A stretch of 64,000 nucleotides of DNA from Propioniciclava soli (GTDB lineage: Bacteria; Actinomycetota; Actinomycetes; Propionibacteriales; Propionibacteriaceae): the NCBI RefSeq assembly GCF_014858005.1, contig NZ_JACYOT010000006.1, positions 124,001 through 188,000 on the forward strand, written 5' to 3'. The number at the start of each line of letters is the position of its first letter. The first letter of the stretch is position 1. The position numbers and the translations under genes are program-made. Below the pieces are notes generated by a model. The model was not told where the DNA came from and made no database searches. It saw only the letters and a list, made by a program, of their open reading frames with translations. Below, piece by piece: positions 18,901 through 26,769 of the stretch.

Positions 18901-18910
18901 AGCTTAGGAC
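18901..18910. promoter_or_regulatory. Overlapping divergent -10 elements
   Basis: AGCTTAGGAC contains TAAGCT on the minus strand (six bases before the GNAT ATG) and TAGGAC on the plus strand (about 17 bases before the M18 peptidase ATG). The two promoters share bases, so the genes may compete for polymerase. Confidence 0.4.
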
Positions 18911-18927
18911 TGCGGCAGGATGGGCGC

Positions 18928-20193
18928 ATGGACGCCCGCGCGCACATCGACGACCTCGCCGCCTTCGTGGTGGCCTCCCCGTCCTCCTACCACGCCGCCG
19001 CCGAGGTGGCCCGCCGCCTGGACGCCGCCGGCTTCACCGCCCAGGCCGAGGAGGACGCCTTCACCGACGAACCCCGCGGTGGCTACGTCGTCCGCGACGG
19101 TGCGATCGTCGCCTGGCACGTGCCGAGCGGGGTGGACGCCGCCCGCGCCGGCGTCCGCATCGTCGGCGCCCACACCGACTCCCCGGCGCTCAAGCTCAAG
19201 CCCGCACCCACGTCCTTCGGCCTGGGCTGGCAGCAGGCGGCCGTCGAGGTCTACGGCGGCCCGCTGCCCAACCAGTGGCTCGATCGGGAGCTCGGCGTCG
19301 CCGGCCGCCTGATCACCACCACCGGCGAGCAGCGCCTCGTCGCCACCCCCGCGTGGCTGCGGGTGCCGCAGGTCGCGCCCCACCTCGATCGCTCGGTCCA
19401 CGAGAAGCTGAGCCTCGACCGGCAGGCCCACCTGCGGCCCGTCTTCTCGGTCGGACGCCCCGACCTCGACCTGCTCGAGCTCATCGACGCCGAGGCCGGG
19501 CTGGAGGCCGACGACGTCGCTGGCCACGACCTCATCTGCCACCCCACCGAGGCCCCCGCCGTGTTCGGCCCCACCGAGGAGTTCTTCGCCTCCGCTCGGC
19601 TCGACAACTTGTCCTCGGTGCACGCCGGTCTCACCGCGCTGCTGGCGGCCGACGAGGGCGACGACATCACCGTGCTCGCCTGCTTCGACCATGAGGAGGT
19701 CGGCTCGTCCTCCCGTTCAGGTGCCGCCGGGCCGCTGCTGGAGCAGGTGCTCCGCCGGCTCGCCGGCGCGCTCGGGCTCGACGACGACGGCTGGTTCCGC
19801 CTGTTGGCCCGCAGCTCGTGCATCTCGGCGGACGCCGGCCACGCCGTCCACCCCAACTACCCGCACCTGCACGACCCCGACCACCGGCCACTGCTCAACG
19901 CCGGCCCGCTGCTGAAGCACAACGCCAACCTCCGCTACACCTCGGACGCCGCCAGCTCGGCCCTGTGGCGCCGCGCGTGTGACGCGGCCGGCGTCCCGAC
20001 CCAGGACTTCGTCTCCAACAACGCCGTGCCGTGCGGCTCGACCATCGGCCCCATGACGGCCGAGCGGTTGGGCGTCCTCATGTGCGATGTCGGCATCCCG
20101 CTGCTGAGCATGCACTCCACGCGCGAGCTCGCCGGCGTCCGCGACCCGGGCTGGCTCGCCGCGGCCCTCACCGCGTACTACGCGGGCGCCTGA
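18928..20193 (+). CDS. M18-family aminopeptidase
   Basis: A 421-residue zinc aminopeptidase expected to remove N-terminal acidic residues from peptides. The metal ligands typical of M18 are visible: His in GAHTDSPALKLK, the Glu pair in CFDHEEVGSSSRSG, Asp in SARLDNLSSV and the late His in LLSMHSTRE. Length is normal. ATG 18928 is the first in-frame start before MDARAHIDDLAAFV. The ZIP transporter gene follows 24 bases later, so zinc supply and a zinc peptidase may be co-expressed, though this is inference. Confidence 0.88.
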   Translation: MDARAHIDDLAAFVVASPSSYHAAAEVARRLDAAGFTAQAEEDAFTDEPRGGYVVRDGAIVAWHVPSGVDAARAGVRIVGAHTDSPALKLKPAPTSFGLGWQQAAVEVYGGPLPNQWLDRELGVAGRLITTTGEQRLVATPAWLRVPQVAPHLDRSVHEKLSLDRQAHLRPVFSVGRPDLDLLELIDAEAGLEADDVAGHDLICHPTEAPAVFGPTEEFFASARLDNLSSVHAGLTALLAADEGDDITVLACFDHEEVGSSSRSGAAGPLLEQVLRRLAGALGLDDDGWFRLLARSSCISADAGHAVHPNYPHLHDPDHRPLLNAGPLLKHNANLRYTSDAASSALWRRACDAAGVPTQDFVSNNAVPCGSTIGPMTAERLGVLMCDVGIPLLSMHSTRELAGVRDPGWLAAALTAYYAGA

Positions 20194-20217
20194 GGTGCCC
20201 GCCGTCGGCCCGGCGGG

Positions 20218-21027
20218 GTGCTGAGCGTGGTTCTCGCGCTCGCCGTCGCGCTGCTGGCGGGGCTGGCCACGTCAATCGGCGGCGCCCTCGCGCTCGGACG
20301 CCGCACCCTGCGCCGCTCCTGGCTGGCGGTGATGCTGGCGTTTGCCGCCGGCGCCATGCTCATCGTGAGCTTCGTGCAGGCGATCCCGCTCGGGCTCACA
20401 GCGTTGCAGGCGTCGTTCGGTGAGAGCGCCGCCCACCTGTTGCTGTGGGCGTCCTTCTTCACCGGCATCGGGCTCGTCCTGGCCGTGGACCGGCTGCTGC
20501 CCGTGCAGCTCAACCCCAACGAGACGGCCGGCGGCGACGTGTCGAGCACGGGCGACCAGCTGCGCACCGGGCGGCTGTTGCGCTCGGGGCTGCTGGTGGC
20601 CGGTGTGCTGGCGCTGCACAACCTGCCCGAGGGGATGGCGACGTTCGTCGCCACGTACGCCGACCCGGGCGTGGGCCTGCCGCTGGCCGTGGCCATCGCG
20701 ATCCACAACGTGCCCGAGGGCATCGCGGTGGCCGCGCCGGTGTACGCCGCCACCGGGTCCCGCACGCAGGCGTTCTGGTGGGCGACGGCGTCCGGGCTGA
20801 CCGAGCCGCTGGGGGCGCTGCTGGCGGCGTCCTTGTTGGCCTGGGTCGTGCCCCCGGTGTTCTTCGGCGTCGTCTACGGGCTGGTCGCCGGCATGATGGT
20901 GTTCCTCGCGCTCGACGAGCTGCTGCCCGGCGCGTGGCGCTACCAGACCGACAAGCACCAGACCGTCTACGGCATGCTCGCCGGCATGGCCGTGGTGGTG
21001 GCCAGCATCGTGCTGTTCACCCTCTGA
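20218..21027 (+). CDS. ZIP-family metal transporter (ZupT-like)
   Basis: A 269-residue membrane protein with about eight hydrophobic helices. The two metal-binding helices carry ALHNLPEGMATF and AIHNVPEGIAVAAP, the paired HNxPEG motifs of ZupT-type zinc/iron importers. Between helices III and IV the cytosolic loop is short and lacks the usual His cluster. The GTG start has a weak ribosome-binding site, so it may depend on read-through from the M18 gene. It is convergent with the channel gene at 21044. Confidence 0.85.
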   Translation: MLSVVLALAVALLAGLATSIGGALALGRRTLRRSWLAVMLAFAAGAMLIVSFVQAIPLGLTALQASFGESAAHLLLWASFFTGIGLVLAVDRLLPVQLNPNETAGGDVSSTGDQLRTGRLLRSGLLVAGVLALHNLPEGMATFVATYADPGVGLPLAVAIAIHNVPEGIAVAAPVYAATGSRTQAFWWATASGLTEPLGALLAASLLAWVVPPVFFGVVYGLVAGMMVFLALDELLPGAWRYQTDKHQTVYGMLAGMAVVVASIVLFTL

Positions 21028-21047
21028 CACCCGGCAGGGTGGGTCAG
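21024..21047. terminator. Hairpin between convergent genes
   Basis: CTGACACCC pairs with GGGTGGGTCAG across a GGCA loop, with a two-base bulge. It includes the ZIP stop codon and touches the end of the channel gene. It could act in both directions; no T run is present. Confidence 0.35.
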
Positions 21048-22792
21048 GAGCGCGCCGCGGAGTGGGCGCGGCGCTGCGTCATCCAGCGCCAGAGGAGGCC
21101 GCCGCTGGAGCGGTCCTCCCCGGTGATCACGAAGGTCAACATGGTGTCGTTCACCAAGGTGAACTCCTGACGCCGCCGCGCCTCCGCCGAGCCCACGAAC
21201 AGCACCTCGTCCCCCTCGGCCAGCCGAAGCCCCTTGCCGGGGTTGATCATCGTCTTGTCGTCGCGCGCGTGCACGAGCGGCTTGAGCCACAGCGGCTCGG
21301 ACTCGTGACGCGGGTCGGCCATCAGGTGCCCGACGGTCACCTCCACCCCCTCGCGAATCTGGCGGACGACGGCGGGCGCGGTCGGCTCGTCCATCACCAG
21401 GCTCCACGTCTCGGGGACGTACCCCGGCCGCAGCGTCGATAGCTTCGTCACCAGCTGCGAACACACCGGCTCGTCCTGGTTGCGCAGGTAGGCCAGGTAG
21501 CGGGCGAGCAGGGGCGTGGTGATGACGGCCAGGAACTCGCGGGCCACCAGCTTGGACGGCTCCATGGCCAGGTCGCCCTCGAAGGCCTCGAACAACGGCG
21601 CCGAGGAGCGTTGGTTCTGCCGGGTCACGATGAAGATGTCGGGGTTGAGCTCGCGGGCGTGGGCGGCGATGGCGAGGTTGCGGCGGTCGTCGCGGTGACC
21701 GGCCACGATGCCGTTGGCGTGCTCGATGCCGGCCGCGGCGAGAACGCCGGGCTCGGTGCCGCGCCCCTTGATGTCCACCTGCTGCCCGCCGTCGTAGTGG
21801 GAGTGGTCGATGACGCTGACCGTGAGACCGAACGCGCGCAGCGCCTCGGTGATGGCGTGGCCGAAGCGTCCATACCCGCACATCACCCAGTGGCCGGCCG
21901 GGGGGTGGTGCGCCTCGGGGAGCGGCATCCCGGGCAGGCCGGTGAGAATCTCCCGGGCCAGGTAGCGCTCCGGGGCGATGATCGCCGAGACCAGGTGTTC
22001 GGCGAACCGCTCGAAGGGGTTCACCACGATGTCGTTGAGGAAGACGCCGTGGGCGGTGTCCATGTCGGTCTCCTGGATGCGGGCCAGCGTCGGCAGACCG
22101 CGTCGGAGCATGCCGACGTTCACCGCGATGTCCAGGTTCGTCTCGTCCGCGGGGGCCAGCGCCATGACGCCCCGGCAGTTCGGTTTCAGCAACCCGGCGG
22201 CGATGAGGCTGTCGGCCTGGGAGGCGTCCGAACGGGCCATCGGGGGGTCGAAGGAAAACTGTTCCAACCGGAGTTCCTCGAACCGCACCGGGTCGGGCTC
22301 GATGATGACGAACCGCAGGCCCACCCGGTCGAGGCCGTGGCAGACCATCGCGCCGGTCTCGCCGCAACCGGCGACGATGTAGAACGGCTCCCGCATCCCG
22401 CGAATGTGGTTGTTGAAGCGCGCCGAGCGCACGGCGTTCTGCAAGCCCGGGTCCTGCAGCAGGGCCAGCAGGTTGACGATGGAGAACGACCAGCCGATCA
22501 CCGTGGCATAGATGCTGACCGTGAGCCACAGCCGTTGGGCACCGGAGTACGGCACGGGGATCTCGCCGAACCCGATCGTGGTGCCGGTGTAACTGATGAC
22601 GTAGAAGGCGTGGAACAGCCCCATCCCCGGGGTTGGCTGGCCGTCGGCGTCCACCCCCGGGACGAGGGCCAGCACCGACGTGCACACGGTGTAGACGATC
22701 GTGACGATGATCAACGGAACCCGCATCCGGCGCAGGACCAGGTAGAAGACGTTGGTCATGGGCAGCCGAGACTGCCCCGTGGTGGCGCGCAT
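21044..22792 (-). CDS. Potassium-channel-like protein with two RCK/TrkA-N domains
   Basis: A 582-residue membrane protein resembling CASTOR/POLLUX and Kch-type channels. Two hydrophobic segments (about 26-46 and 88-112) flank a pore with the filter TGTTIGFGEIP, close to the K+ signature TVGYG. Two Rossmann-like regulatory domains follow: FYIVAGCGETGAMVCHGLD (about 140) and HWVMCGYGRFGHAITEALR (about 305), the second with an intact GxGxxG. NAD(H) or nucleotide gating is likely. The next gene, ending three bases upstream, encodes a small membrane protein that may be a partner. K+ selectivity is inferred from the filter. Confidence 0.82.
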   Translation of the reverse strand: MRATTGQSRLPMTNVFYLVLRRMRVPLIIVTIVYTVCTSVLALVPGVDADGQPTPGMGLFHAFYVISYTGTTIGFGEIPVPYSGAQRLWLTVSIYATVIGWSFSIVNLLALLQDPGLQNAVRSARFNNHIRGMREPFYIVAGCGETGAMVCHGLDRVGLRFVIIEPDPVRFEELRLEQFSFDPPMARSDASQADSLIAAGLLKPNCRGVMALAPADETNLDIAVNVGMLRRGLPTLARIQETDMDTAHGVFLNDIVVNPFERFAEHLVSAIIAPERYLAREILTGLPGMPLPEAHHPPAGHWVMCGYGRFGHAITEALRAFGLTVSVIDHSHYDGGQQVDIKGRGTEPGVLAAAGIEHANGIVAGHRDDRRNLAIAAHARELNPDIFIVTRQNQRSSAPLFEAFEGDLAMEPSKLVAREFLAVITTPLLARYLAYLRNQDEPVCSQLVTKLSTLRPGYVPETWSLVMDEPTAPAVVRQIREGVEVTVGHLMADPRHESEPLWLKPLVHARDDKTMINPGKGLRLAEGDEVLFVGSAEARRRQEFTLVNDTMLTFVITGEDRSSGGLLWRWMTQRRAHSAARS

Positions 22793-22795
22793 GGG

Positions 22796-23176
22796 TCAGC
22801 GGCGCATCGTGAAGATCTCACCGAGCAGGAGCACGACCGAGATCAGGTTGGCCAGCAGCGCACCGCCGGAGAACGACACCACCTGGCTCATCGCCTGACC
22901 GCCCATGCCGGGGCCGATGTAGACGGCCCACGTCCAGATGAGGGCCGCGACGAGGAGCTGCAGGTCGGCCACCAGGCTCGTCGCGAGGTGGACGGCGCCG
23001 AGCTGGGTGCGGTCGCCGAACTTGAGGATCGTCGCGATGACGCTGACGGCCAGCGCCGCGGCCAGGCCCCAGACGCTGTGCAGGTCGGGCCGGTCCATCT
23101 CGCCAATGAAGAAGCCGAAGTTCAGCGTGGCCGCGAGCGTGATGAAGAAGCCGAAGACGACCTTCTCGAAGTTCAT
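22796..23176 (-). CDS. Small integral membrane protein (DUF6394-like) next to the channel
   Basis: A 126-residue protein with four predicted membrane helices (about 5-25, 35-53, 66-88 and 98-120) and a short charged end. It resembles the DUF6394 family, a name I assign with moderate certainty. ATG 23176 is chosen because GAGGAG lies nine bases upstream; ATG 23185 would directly abut that site. Only three bases separate it from the channel gene, so they are surely co-transcribed and may form one complex. Confidence 0.65.
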   Translation of the reverse strand: MNFEKVVFGFFITLAATLNFGFFIGEMDRPDLHSVWGLAAALAVSVIATILKFGDRTQLGAVHLATSLVADLQLLVAALIWTWAVYIGPGMGGQAMSQVVSFSGGALLANLISVVLLLGEIFTMRR

Positions 23177-23304
23177 GGGCCCCATCTCCTCGGTGGCCGA
23201 TCCTGCGTGTCAGCAGTCACTCTAGGACGCCGCGGTGACGTTTTCGATCACCGTGGCGGGTGGTGGTGGGGGAGGGCCGAGGTGAGCGGCGGCGTCCGGG
23301 CCCG

Positions 23305-23310
23305 TAGAGT
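23305..23310 (+). promoter_or_regulatory. -10 element of ychF
   Basis: TAGAGT eight bases before the ychF GTG, giving a leader of zero to two bases. An inverted repeat CGGTGA...TCACCG lies further upstream in the same divergent spacer. Confidence 0.45.
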
Positions 23311-23318
23311 GGACTCCC

Positions 23319-24392
23319 GTGGCACTCACCATCGGTATCGTCGGCCTCCCGAACGCGGGCAAGTCGACCCTCTTCAACGCCCTGACCCGCAACACCGTTC
23401 TGGCGGCGAACTACCCGTTCGCGACCATCGAACCGAACGTCGGGGTGGTGGGGGTGCCCGAGCCGCGGCTGGCGACGCTCGCCGAGCTGTACTCATCGGA
23501 GCGGATCGTGCCGGCGACGGTGAGCTTCGTCGACATCGCGGGCATCGTGAAGGGCGCCTCGCAGGGCGAGGGCATGGGCAACGCGTTCCTGGCGAACATC
23601 CGTGAGGCGGACGCCATCTGCCAGGTCACGCGCGCGTTCAGCGACGACGACGTGACGCACGTGGACGGCGCCGTGAACCCGGCATCCGACATCGAGACGA
23701 TCACGACCGAGCTGGTGCTGGCCGACCTGCAGACGCTCGAGCGCGCCATCCCGCGCCTGGAGAAGGAGGCGCGCATCAAGAAGGAGGCGCAGCCGAAGCT
23801 CGCGGCGTGGAAGGAGGCGTACGCGACGCTGTCGGACGGGACCGGCATCTACGCGGCCGACCTCGACCCCGAGCCGCTGCGCGAGCTGTTCCTGCTGACG
23901 GCCAAGCCGTTCATCTACGTCTTCAACTGTGACGCCGACCAGCTGGCCGACGCCGCGCTGCTGAAGCGCATGGCGTCCGTCGTGGCCCCCGCCGAGGCGA
24001 TCTTCCTGGACGCGAAGTTCGAGTCCGAGCTGGTGGAGATGGAGCCCGAGGAGGCTGCGGAGTTTCTCGCCGAGGCCGGCGTGGACGAACCGGGCCTCGA
24101 CAAGCTGGCGCGTGTGGGCTACGACACGTTGGGCCTGCAGAGCTATCTCACGGCGGGGCCGAAGGAGTCGCGGGCGTGGACGATCCGCAAGGGCGCGACG
24201 GCGCCCGAGGCGGCCGGCGTGATCCACACCGACTTCCAGAAGGGTTTCATCAAGGCCCAGGTCGTGAGCTTCGACGATCTCGTGGAGTTCGGTTCGGAGT
24301 CGGCGGCCAAGGCGGCGGGACGCGTCCGGTTGGAGGGCAAGGACTACGTGATGGCGGACGGCGACGTGGTGGAGTTTAGGTTTAACGTGTGA
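23319..24392 (+). CDS. ychF: Redox-regulated ATPase YchF (OLA1-type)
   Basis: A 357-residue Obg-family protein that hydrolyses ATP and associates with ribosomes. The Walker A motif GLPNAGKST is at residues 9-17, the switch region DIAGIVKGASQGEGMGN is intact, and the C-terminal TGS domain includes IHTDFQKGFIKAQVVSF. GTG start; probably leaderless. It is a conserved core gene and marks the left border of the accessory island, whose first promoter overlaps its stop codon. Confidence 0.94.
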   Translation: MALTIGIVGLPNAGKSTLFNALTRNTVLAANYPFATIEPNVGVVGVPEPRLATLAELYSSERIVPATVSFVDIAGIVKGASQGEGMGNAFLANIREADAICQVTRAFSDDDVTHVDGAVNPASDIETITTELVLADLQTLERAIPRLEKEARIKKEAQPKLAAWKEAYATLSDGTGIYAADLDPEPLRELFLLTAKPFIYVFNCDADQLADAALLKRMASVVAPAEAIFLDAKFESELVEMEPEEAAEFLAEAGVDEPGLDKLARVGYDTLGLQSYLTAGPKESRAWTIRKGATAPEAAGVIHTDFQKGFIKAQVVSFDDLVEFGSESAAKAAGRVRLEGKDYVMADGDVVEFRFNV

Positions 24393-24426
24393 CGTTATTG
24401 ACGCAACGCGTTAAGGTTGCTAACTT
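24383..24426 (+). promoter_or_regulatory. higBA promoter with operator-like palindromes
   Basis: -35 TTGACG (24398-24403), a 17-bp spacer and -10 TAACTT (24421-24426), followed by six bases to the higB GTG, so the mRNA should be leaderless. Two inverted repeats sit on it: TAACGT-GTG-ACGTTA (24383-24397), spanning the ychF stop, and AACGCGTT (24405-24412) between -35 and -10. These are good candidate HigA or HigBA binding sites for autorepression. Confidence 0.65.
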
Positions 24427-24432
24427 GGGCGC

Positions 24433-24714
24433 GTGATCAGATCCTTCGGTGACCGCGACACCGAGCGAGTCTGGTTACGTGAACGGGCCCCCAAGCTCGA
24501 TCCCCGGATCCACAGGGTTGCCAACCGAAAACTCCATCACCTGGACGCGGCGACCGATCTCAATGCTCTCCGCGTACCACCGGGGAACCGGTTGGAGGCT
24601 CTGACAGGCGATCGATCGGGACAGCACAGCATCCGCATCAACGACCAGTGGCGGATCTGTTTCGTCTGGACCGATGCCGGACCTGAGCACGTCATCATCG
24701 AGGACTACCACTGA
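24433..24714 (+). CDS. higB: Type II toxin HigB (RelE/ParE superfamily)
   Basis: A 93-residue toxin predicted to cut mRNA on the ribosome. It begins MIRSFGDRDTERVW and has the HigB core RLEALTGDRSGQHSIRINDQ then WRICFVW, as in functional RelE-fold toxins. The order toxin-then-antitoxin is the HigBA type. The GTG start sits six bases after a -10, so it is read without a leader. higA follows after eight bases. A degraded second copy lies at 25818-25970, showing this locus was duplicated. Confidence 0.88.
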   Translation: MIRSFGDRDTERVWLRERAPKLDPRIHRVANRKLHHLDAATDLNALRVPPGNRLEALTGDRSGQHSIRINDQWRICFVWTDAGPEHVIIEDYH

Positions 24715-24722
24715 GGCGCACC

Positions 24723-25022
24723 ATGACTGAGAAGCTCTACCCTCCGATTCACCCTGGCGAGATCCTCCAGGAGGACTTCCTGGACGGGTTCGGCATCACC
24801 CAGCACAAGCTGGCTGTTGCTGTCGGAGTGCCGCCGCGCCGGATCAACGAGATCGTGCACGGCAAGCGCCGGATCACGGCAGACACTGCGCTTCGCCTGG
24901 GTCGCTACTTCGGCATGAGTGCTCAGTTCTGGATCAATCTGCAGGCGCGCTACGACCTGGAGGTCGAAATGGACATGCTCGGCGACTCGCTCGACCGCAT
25001 CGAGCCGCTCCAGTTGGCATGA
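24723..25022 (+). CDS. higA: Antitoxin HigA (XRE family)
   Basis: A 99-residue helix-turn-helix protein that binds HigB and represses the operon. PPIHPGEILQEDFLDGFGI then the HTH region (about 25-65, KLAVAVGVPPRRINEIVHG) are typical HigA. ATG start eight bases after higB. Its last four bases overlap the start of the SDR gene (ATGA), so the enzyme gene is translationally coupled to the toxin-antitoxin pair. Confidence 0.88.
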   Translation: MTEKLYPPIHPGEILQEDFLDGFGITQHKLAVAVGVPPRRINEIVHGKRRITADTALRLGRYFGMSAQFWINLQARYDLEVEMDMLGDSLDRIEPLQLA

Positions 25023-25825
25023 GTGCCCCGCCGCTCATGGGGCGGGTGGCGCTCGTCACGGGGGTGAGTCGCAGGCAGGGGATCGGGTTCGCCATTGCGT
25101 CCAGGCTTGCCGCACGAGGGTTTGAGCTCTTCGTGACGCATCATCGGCCCCATGACGAGGACCAGCCATGGGGTGGGGATGATCTGGAGGTCCTCATGGA
25201 GGAGCTCCGTGCGCAGTGCGTCGACCCTGGTCAGCGCGTCGTCGATATGGGTGTGGACCTGGCGGAGGACGGGGCGCCCGAAGCGGTGGTGGGGCAGGCC
25301 GTGGGCGAGTTCGGTCACGTCGATGTGCTCGTCTGCAACCACGCCCGGTCTGGTGGCGATGGGGTCATCGGCGACCTCACAGCTGAGATGCTGGACGCGC
25401 ACTGGGCGGTCAACGCCCGGTCGTCGATCTTGCTGGTCCAGTCGTTCGCTGCCCAGCATGACGGTCGTCCCGGAGGTCGAGTGGTATTGATGACGTCCGG
25501 CCAGGGGCTCGGGCCCATGCCCGGAGAGGTGGCCTACGCGGCGTCCAAAGCGGCGTTGGCGGGGGTGACGATGACGCTTGCCGACCAGCTGGCTGACGTT
25601 GGCATCACGGTCAACACCATCAACCCTGGCCCGGTCGACACCGGCTACATGACCCCGGAGATGATGGCCCACGTGGCTCCGATGTTTCCCTTCGGGCGGA
25701 TGGGAGCGCCGGACGATCCGGCCCGCTTGATCGAGTGGCTGGTCAGTGACGAGGGGCAGTGGATGACGGGCCAGGTTCTCAACACCGAGGGTGGGTTCGC
25801 ACGCTGGCGGCCACCCTCATCATGA
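25019..25825 (+). CDS. Short-chain dehydrogenase/reductase
   Basis: A 268-residue SDR oxidoreductase. The cofactor motif TGVSRRQGIG is at residues 14-23; the catalytic residues Ser160, Tyr173 and Lys177 (YAASK) are present; the usual NNAG is CNHA, a common variant. The Arg pair after the Gly motif suggests NADPH. The end PSS is followed directly by the decayed higB2. It resembles antibiotic-resistance-adjacent or FabG-like SDRs; the substrate is unknown. It is bracketed by two related higBA modules. Confidence 0.82.
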   Translation: MSAPPLMGRVALVTGVSRRQGIGFAIASRLAARGFELFVTHHRPHDEDQPWGGDDLEVLMEELRAQCVDPGQRVVDMGVDLAEDGAPEAVVGQAVGEFGHVDVLVCNHARSGGDGVIGDLTAEMLDAHWAVNARSSILLVQSFAAQHDGRPGGRVVLMTSGQGLGPMPGEVAYAASKAALAGVTMTLADQLADVGITVNTINPGPVDTGYMTPEMMAHVAPMFPFGRMGAPDDPARLIEWLVSDEGQWMTGQVLNTEGGFARWRPPSS

Positions 25826-25970
25826 CACCCGGAGTGCTCCTGGTGAACTTGAGCAGCGCAATGGTGACCGCCACTATCAGCACAGCTTCGGCGTCAACGA
25901 TTAGTGGCGGATCTGTTTCGTCTGGAGAGAGTGAGGTCCCCACGATGTCGAGCTCGTCGACCACCACTGA
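25818..25970 (+). pseudogene. Degraded second higB toxin gene
   Basis: Read from 25818 the frame gives HHDTRSAPGELEQRNGDR, then QHSFGVND-stop-WRICFVW-RE-stop-GPHDVELVDHH-stop. This aligns with residues from about 36 to the end of the intact HigB at 24433. TAG at 25902-25904 stands where the intact copy has CAG (Gln), and TGA at 25932-25934 follows. The N-terminal third is missing and the remnant overlaps the end of the SDR gene. A 24-bp stretch at 25903-25926 is identical to 24647-24670. It cannot make an active toxin. Confidence 0.8.
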
Positions 25971-26256
25971 CCTGATGGACCCGATTCATCCGGGCGAGAT
26001 CCTTTTGGAGGACTTCATCGAGGGATTCGGGATGACCGAGAACAAGCTTGCGGTTGCCATGGGCGTTCCGCCGCGGCGGATCATGAAGATTGTCCACGGC
26101 AAGCGCGGCATCACGGCTGACACCGCAGTTCGTCTGCGTGCCGTCAGCACGACCGCGGAGTTATGGATGAATCTCCAGAGCCATGACGAGCTGCGGCTGG
26201 AGCGGCACGCTCTCCGCGATCAGATCGGCGGCCTTCAGCCGCTGCGGACAGCATGA
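25945..26256 (+). CDS. higA: Orphan HigA-like antitoxin (second copy)
   Basis: A 103-residue XRE protein. From MDPIHPGEILLEDFIEGFGM it parallels the first HigA (MAVAMGVPPRRI-type HTH), but helix 4 is altered (AVSTTAELW in place of RYFGMSAQFW, one residue shorter). ATG 25945 has GTGAGG upstream; ATG 25975 would match the first HigA length better and is an alternative. Its toxin is degraded, so it could still bind the first higBA operator or protect against HigB. It overlaps the next gene by ATGA. Confidence 0.75.
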   Translation: MSSSSTTTDLMDPIHPGEILLEDFIEGFGMTENKLAVAMGVPPRRIMKIVHGKRGITADTAVRLRAVSTTAELWMNLQSHDELRLERHALRDQIGGLQPLRTA

Positions 26257-26765
26257 GCCGCCTCGTTGTGGTCTCCGGGCTTCCTGGGACCGGCAAGACG
26301 ACGCTGGCCAGGAGGCTCGTCCGGGAGCTGCGCGCCGTCTACCTGAGGGTGGATGTCGTGGAGACCCCGCTGGCTCGGGCCGGGATCGACGTCGGACCGC
26401 TTGGGTACGAGATCGTTCGCGAGCTGGCGGCATCGAATCTGGCGCTGGGGCTGCCGGTGGTCGTCGACCTGGTCAACCCGTTGCCGACCACCCGCAGGAT
26501 CTGGACGGGCTTGTCCGCCGAGCTCCAGGTGGGGCTGATGGTCTTCGAGTGCCAGGTCCCGGACGCTGAGGAGCATCGGCGTCGCGTCGAGACCCGCCAG
26601 CCCGACCTGCCCGGCCAGGATCTCCCCACCTGGGCGGATGTGCTGGCGCGCGAGTACGTGCCCTGGGACGAGGTCCGGGACGGCCGGCGGGTCCTGGTCG
26701 ACATGACGGATACGGAGGCAGCGTGGCTCCACGCCCTCGAAGCCGTGACGCGCGAGCAATCTTGA
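26253..26765 (+). CDS. P-loop kinase-like protein (AAA_33/zeta-toxin-like)
   Basis: A 170-residue P-loop NTPase. Walker A GLPGTGKTT is at residues 9-17, and VVVDLVNPLPTTRR marks a Walker B-like strand. The Arg-rich lid REEHRRRVETRQPD fits small-molecule or nucleotide kinases such as chloramphenicol-phosphotransferase-like or zeta-toxin-like proteins. The substrate is unknown. Its start overlaps the second higA (ATGA) exactly as the SDR start overlaps the first, which suggests a repeated higBA-plus-cargo arrangement. Confidence 0.7.
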   Translation: MSRLVVVSGLPGTGKTTLARRLVRELRAVYLRVDVVETPLARAGIDVGPLGYEIVRELAASNLALGLPVVVDLVNPLPTTRRIWTGLSAELQVGLMVFECQVPDAEEHRRRVETRQPDLPGQDLPTWADVLAREYVPWDEVRDGRRVLVDMTDTEAAWLHALEAVTREQS

Positions 26766-26769
26766 GTCG

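Noticed and set aside
25902-25904. Amber read-through in the second higB as a functional feature
   Set aside because: A second stop (TGA at 25932) and loss of the N-terminus show simple decay. Kept only as a weak coincidence with the permease amber.
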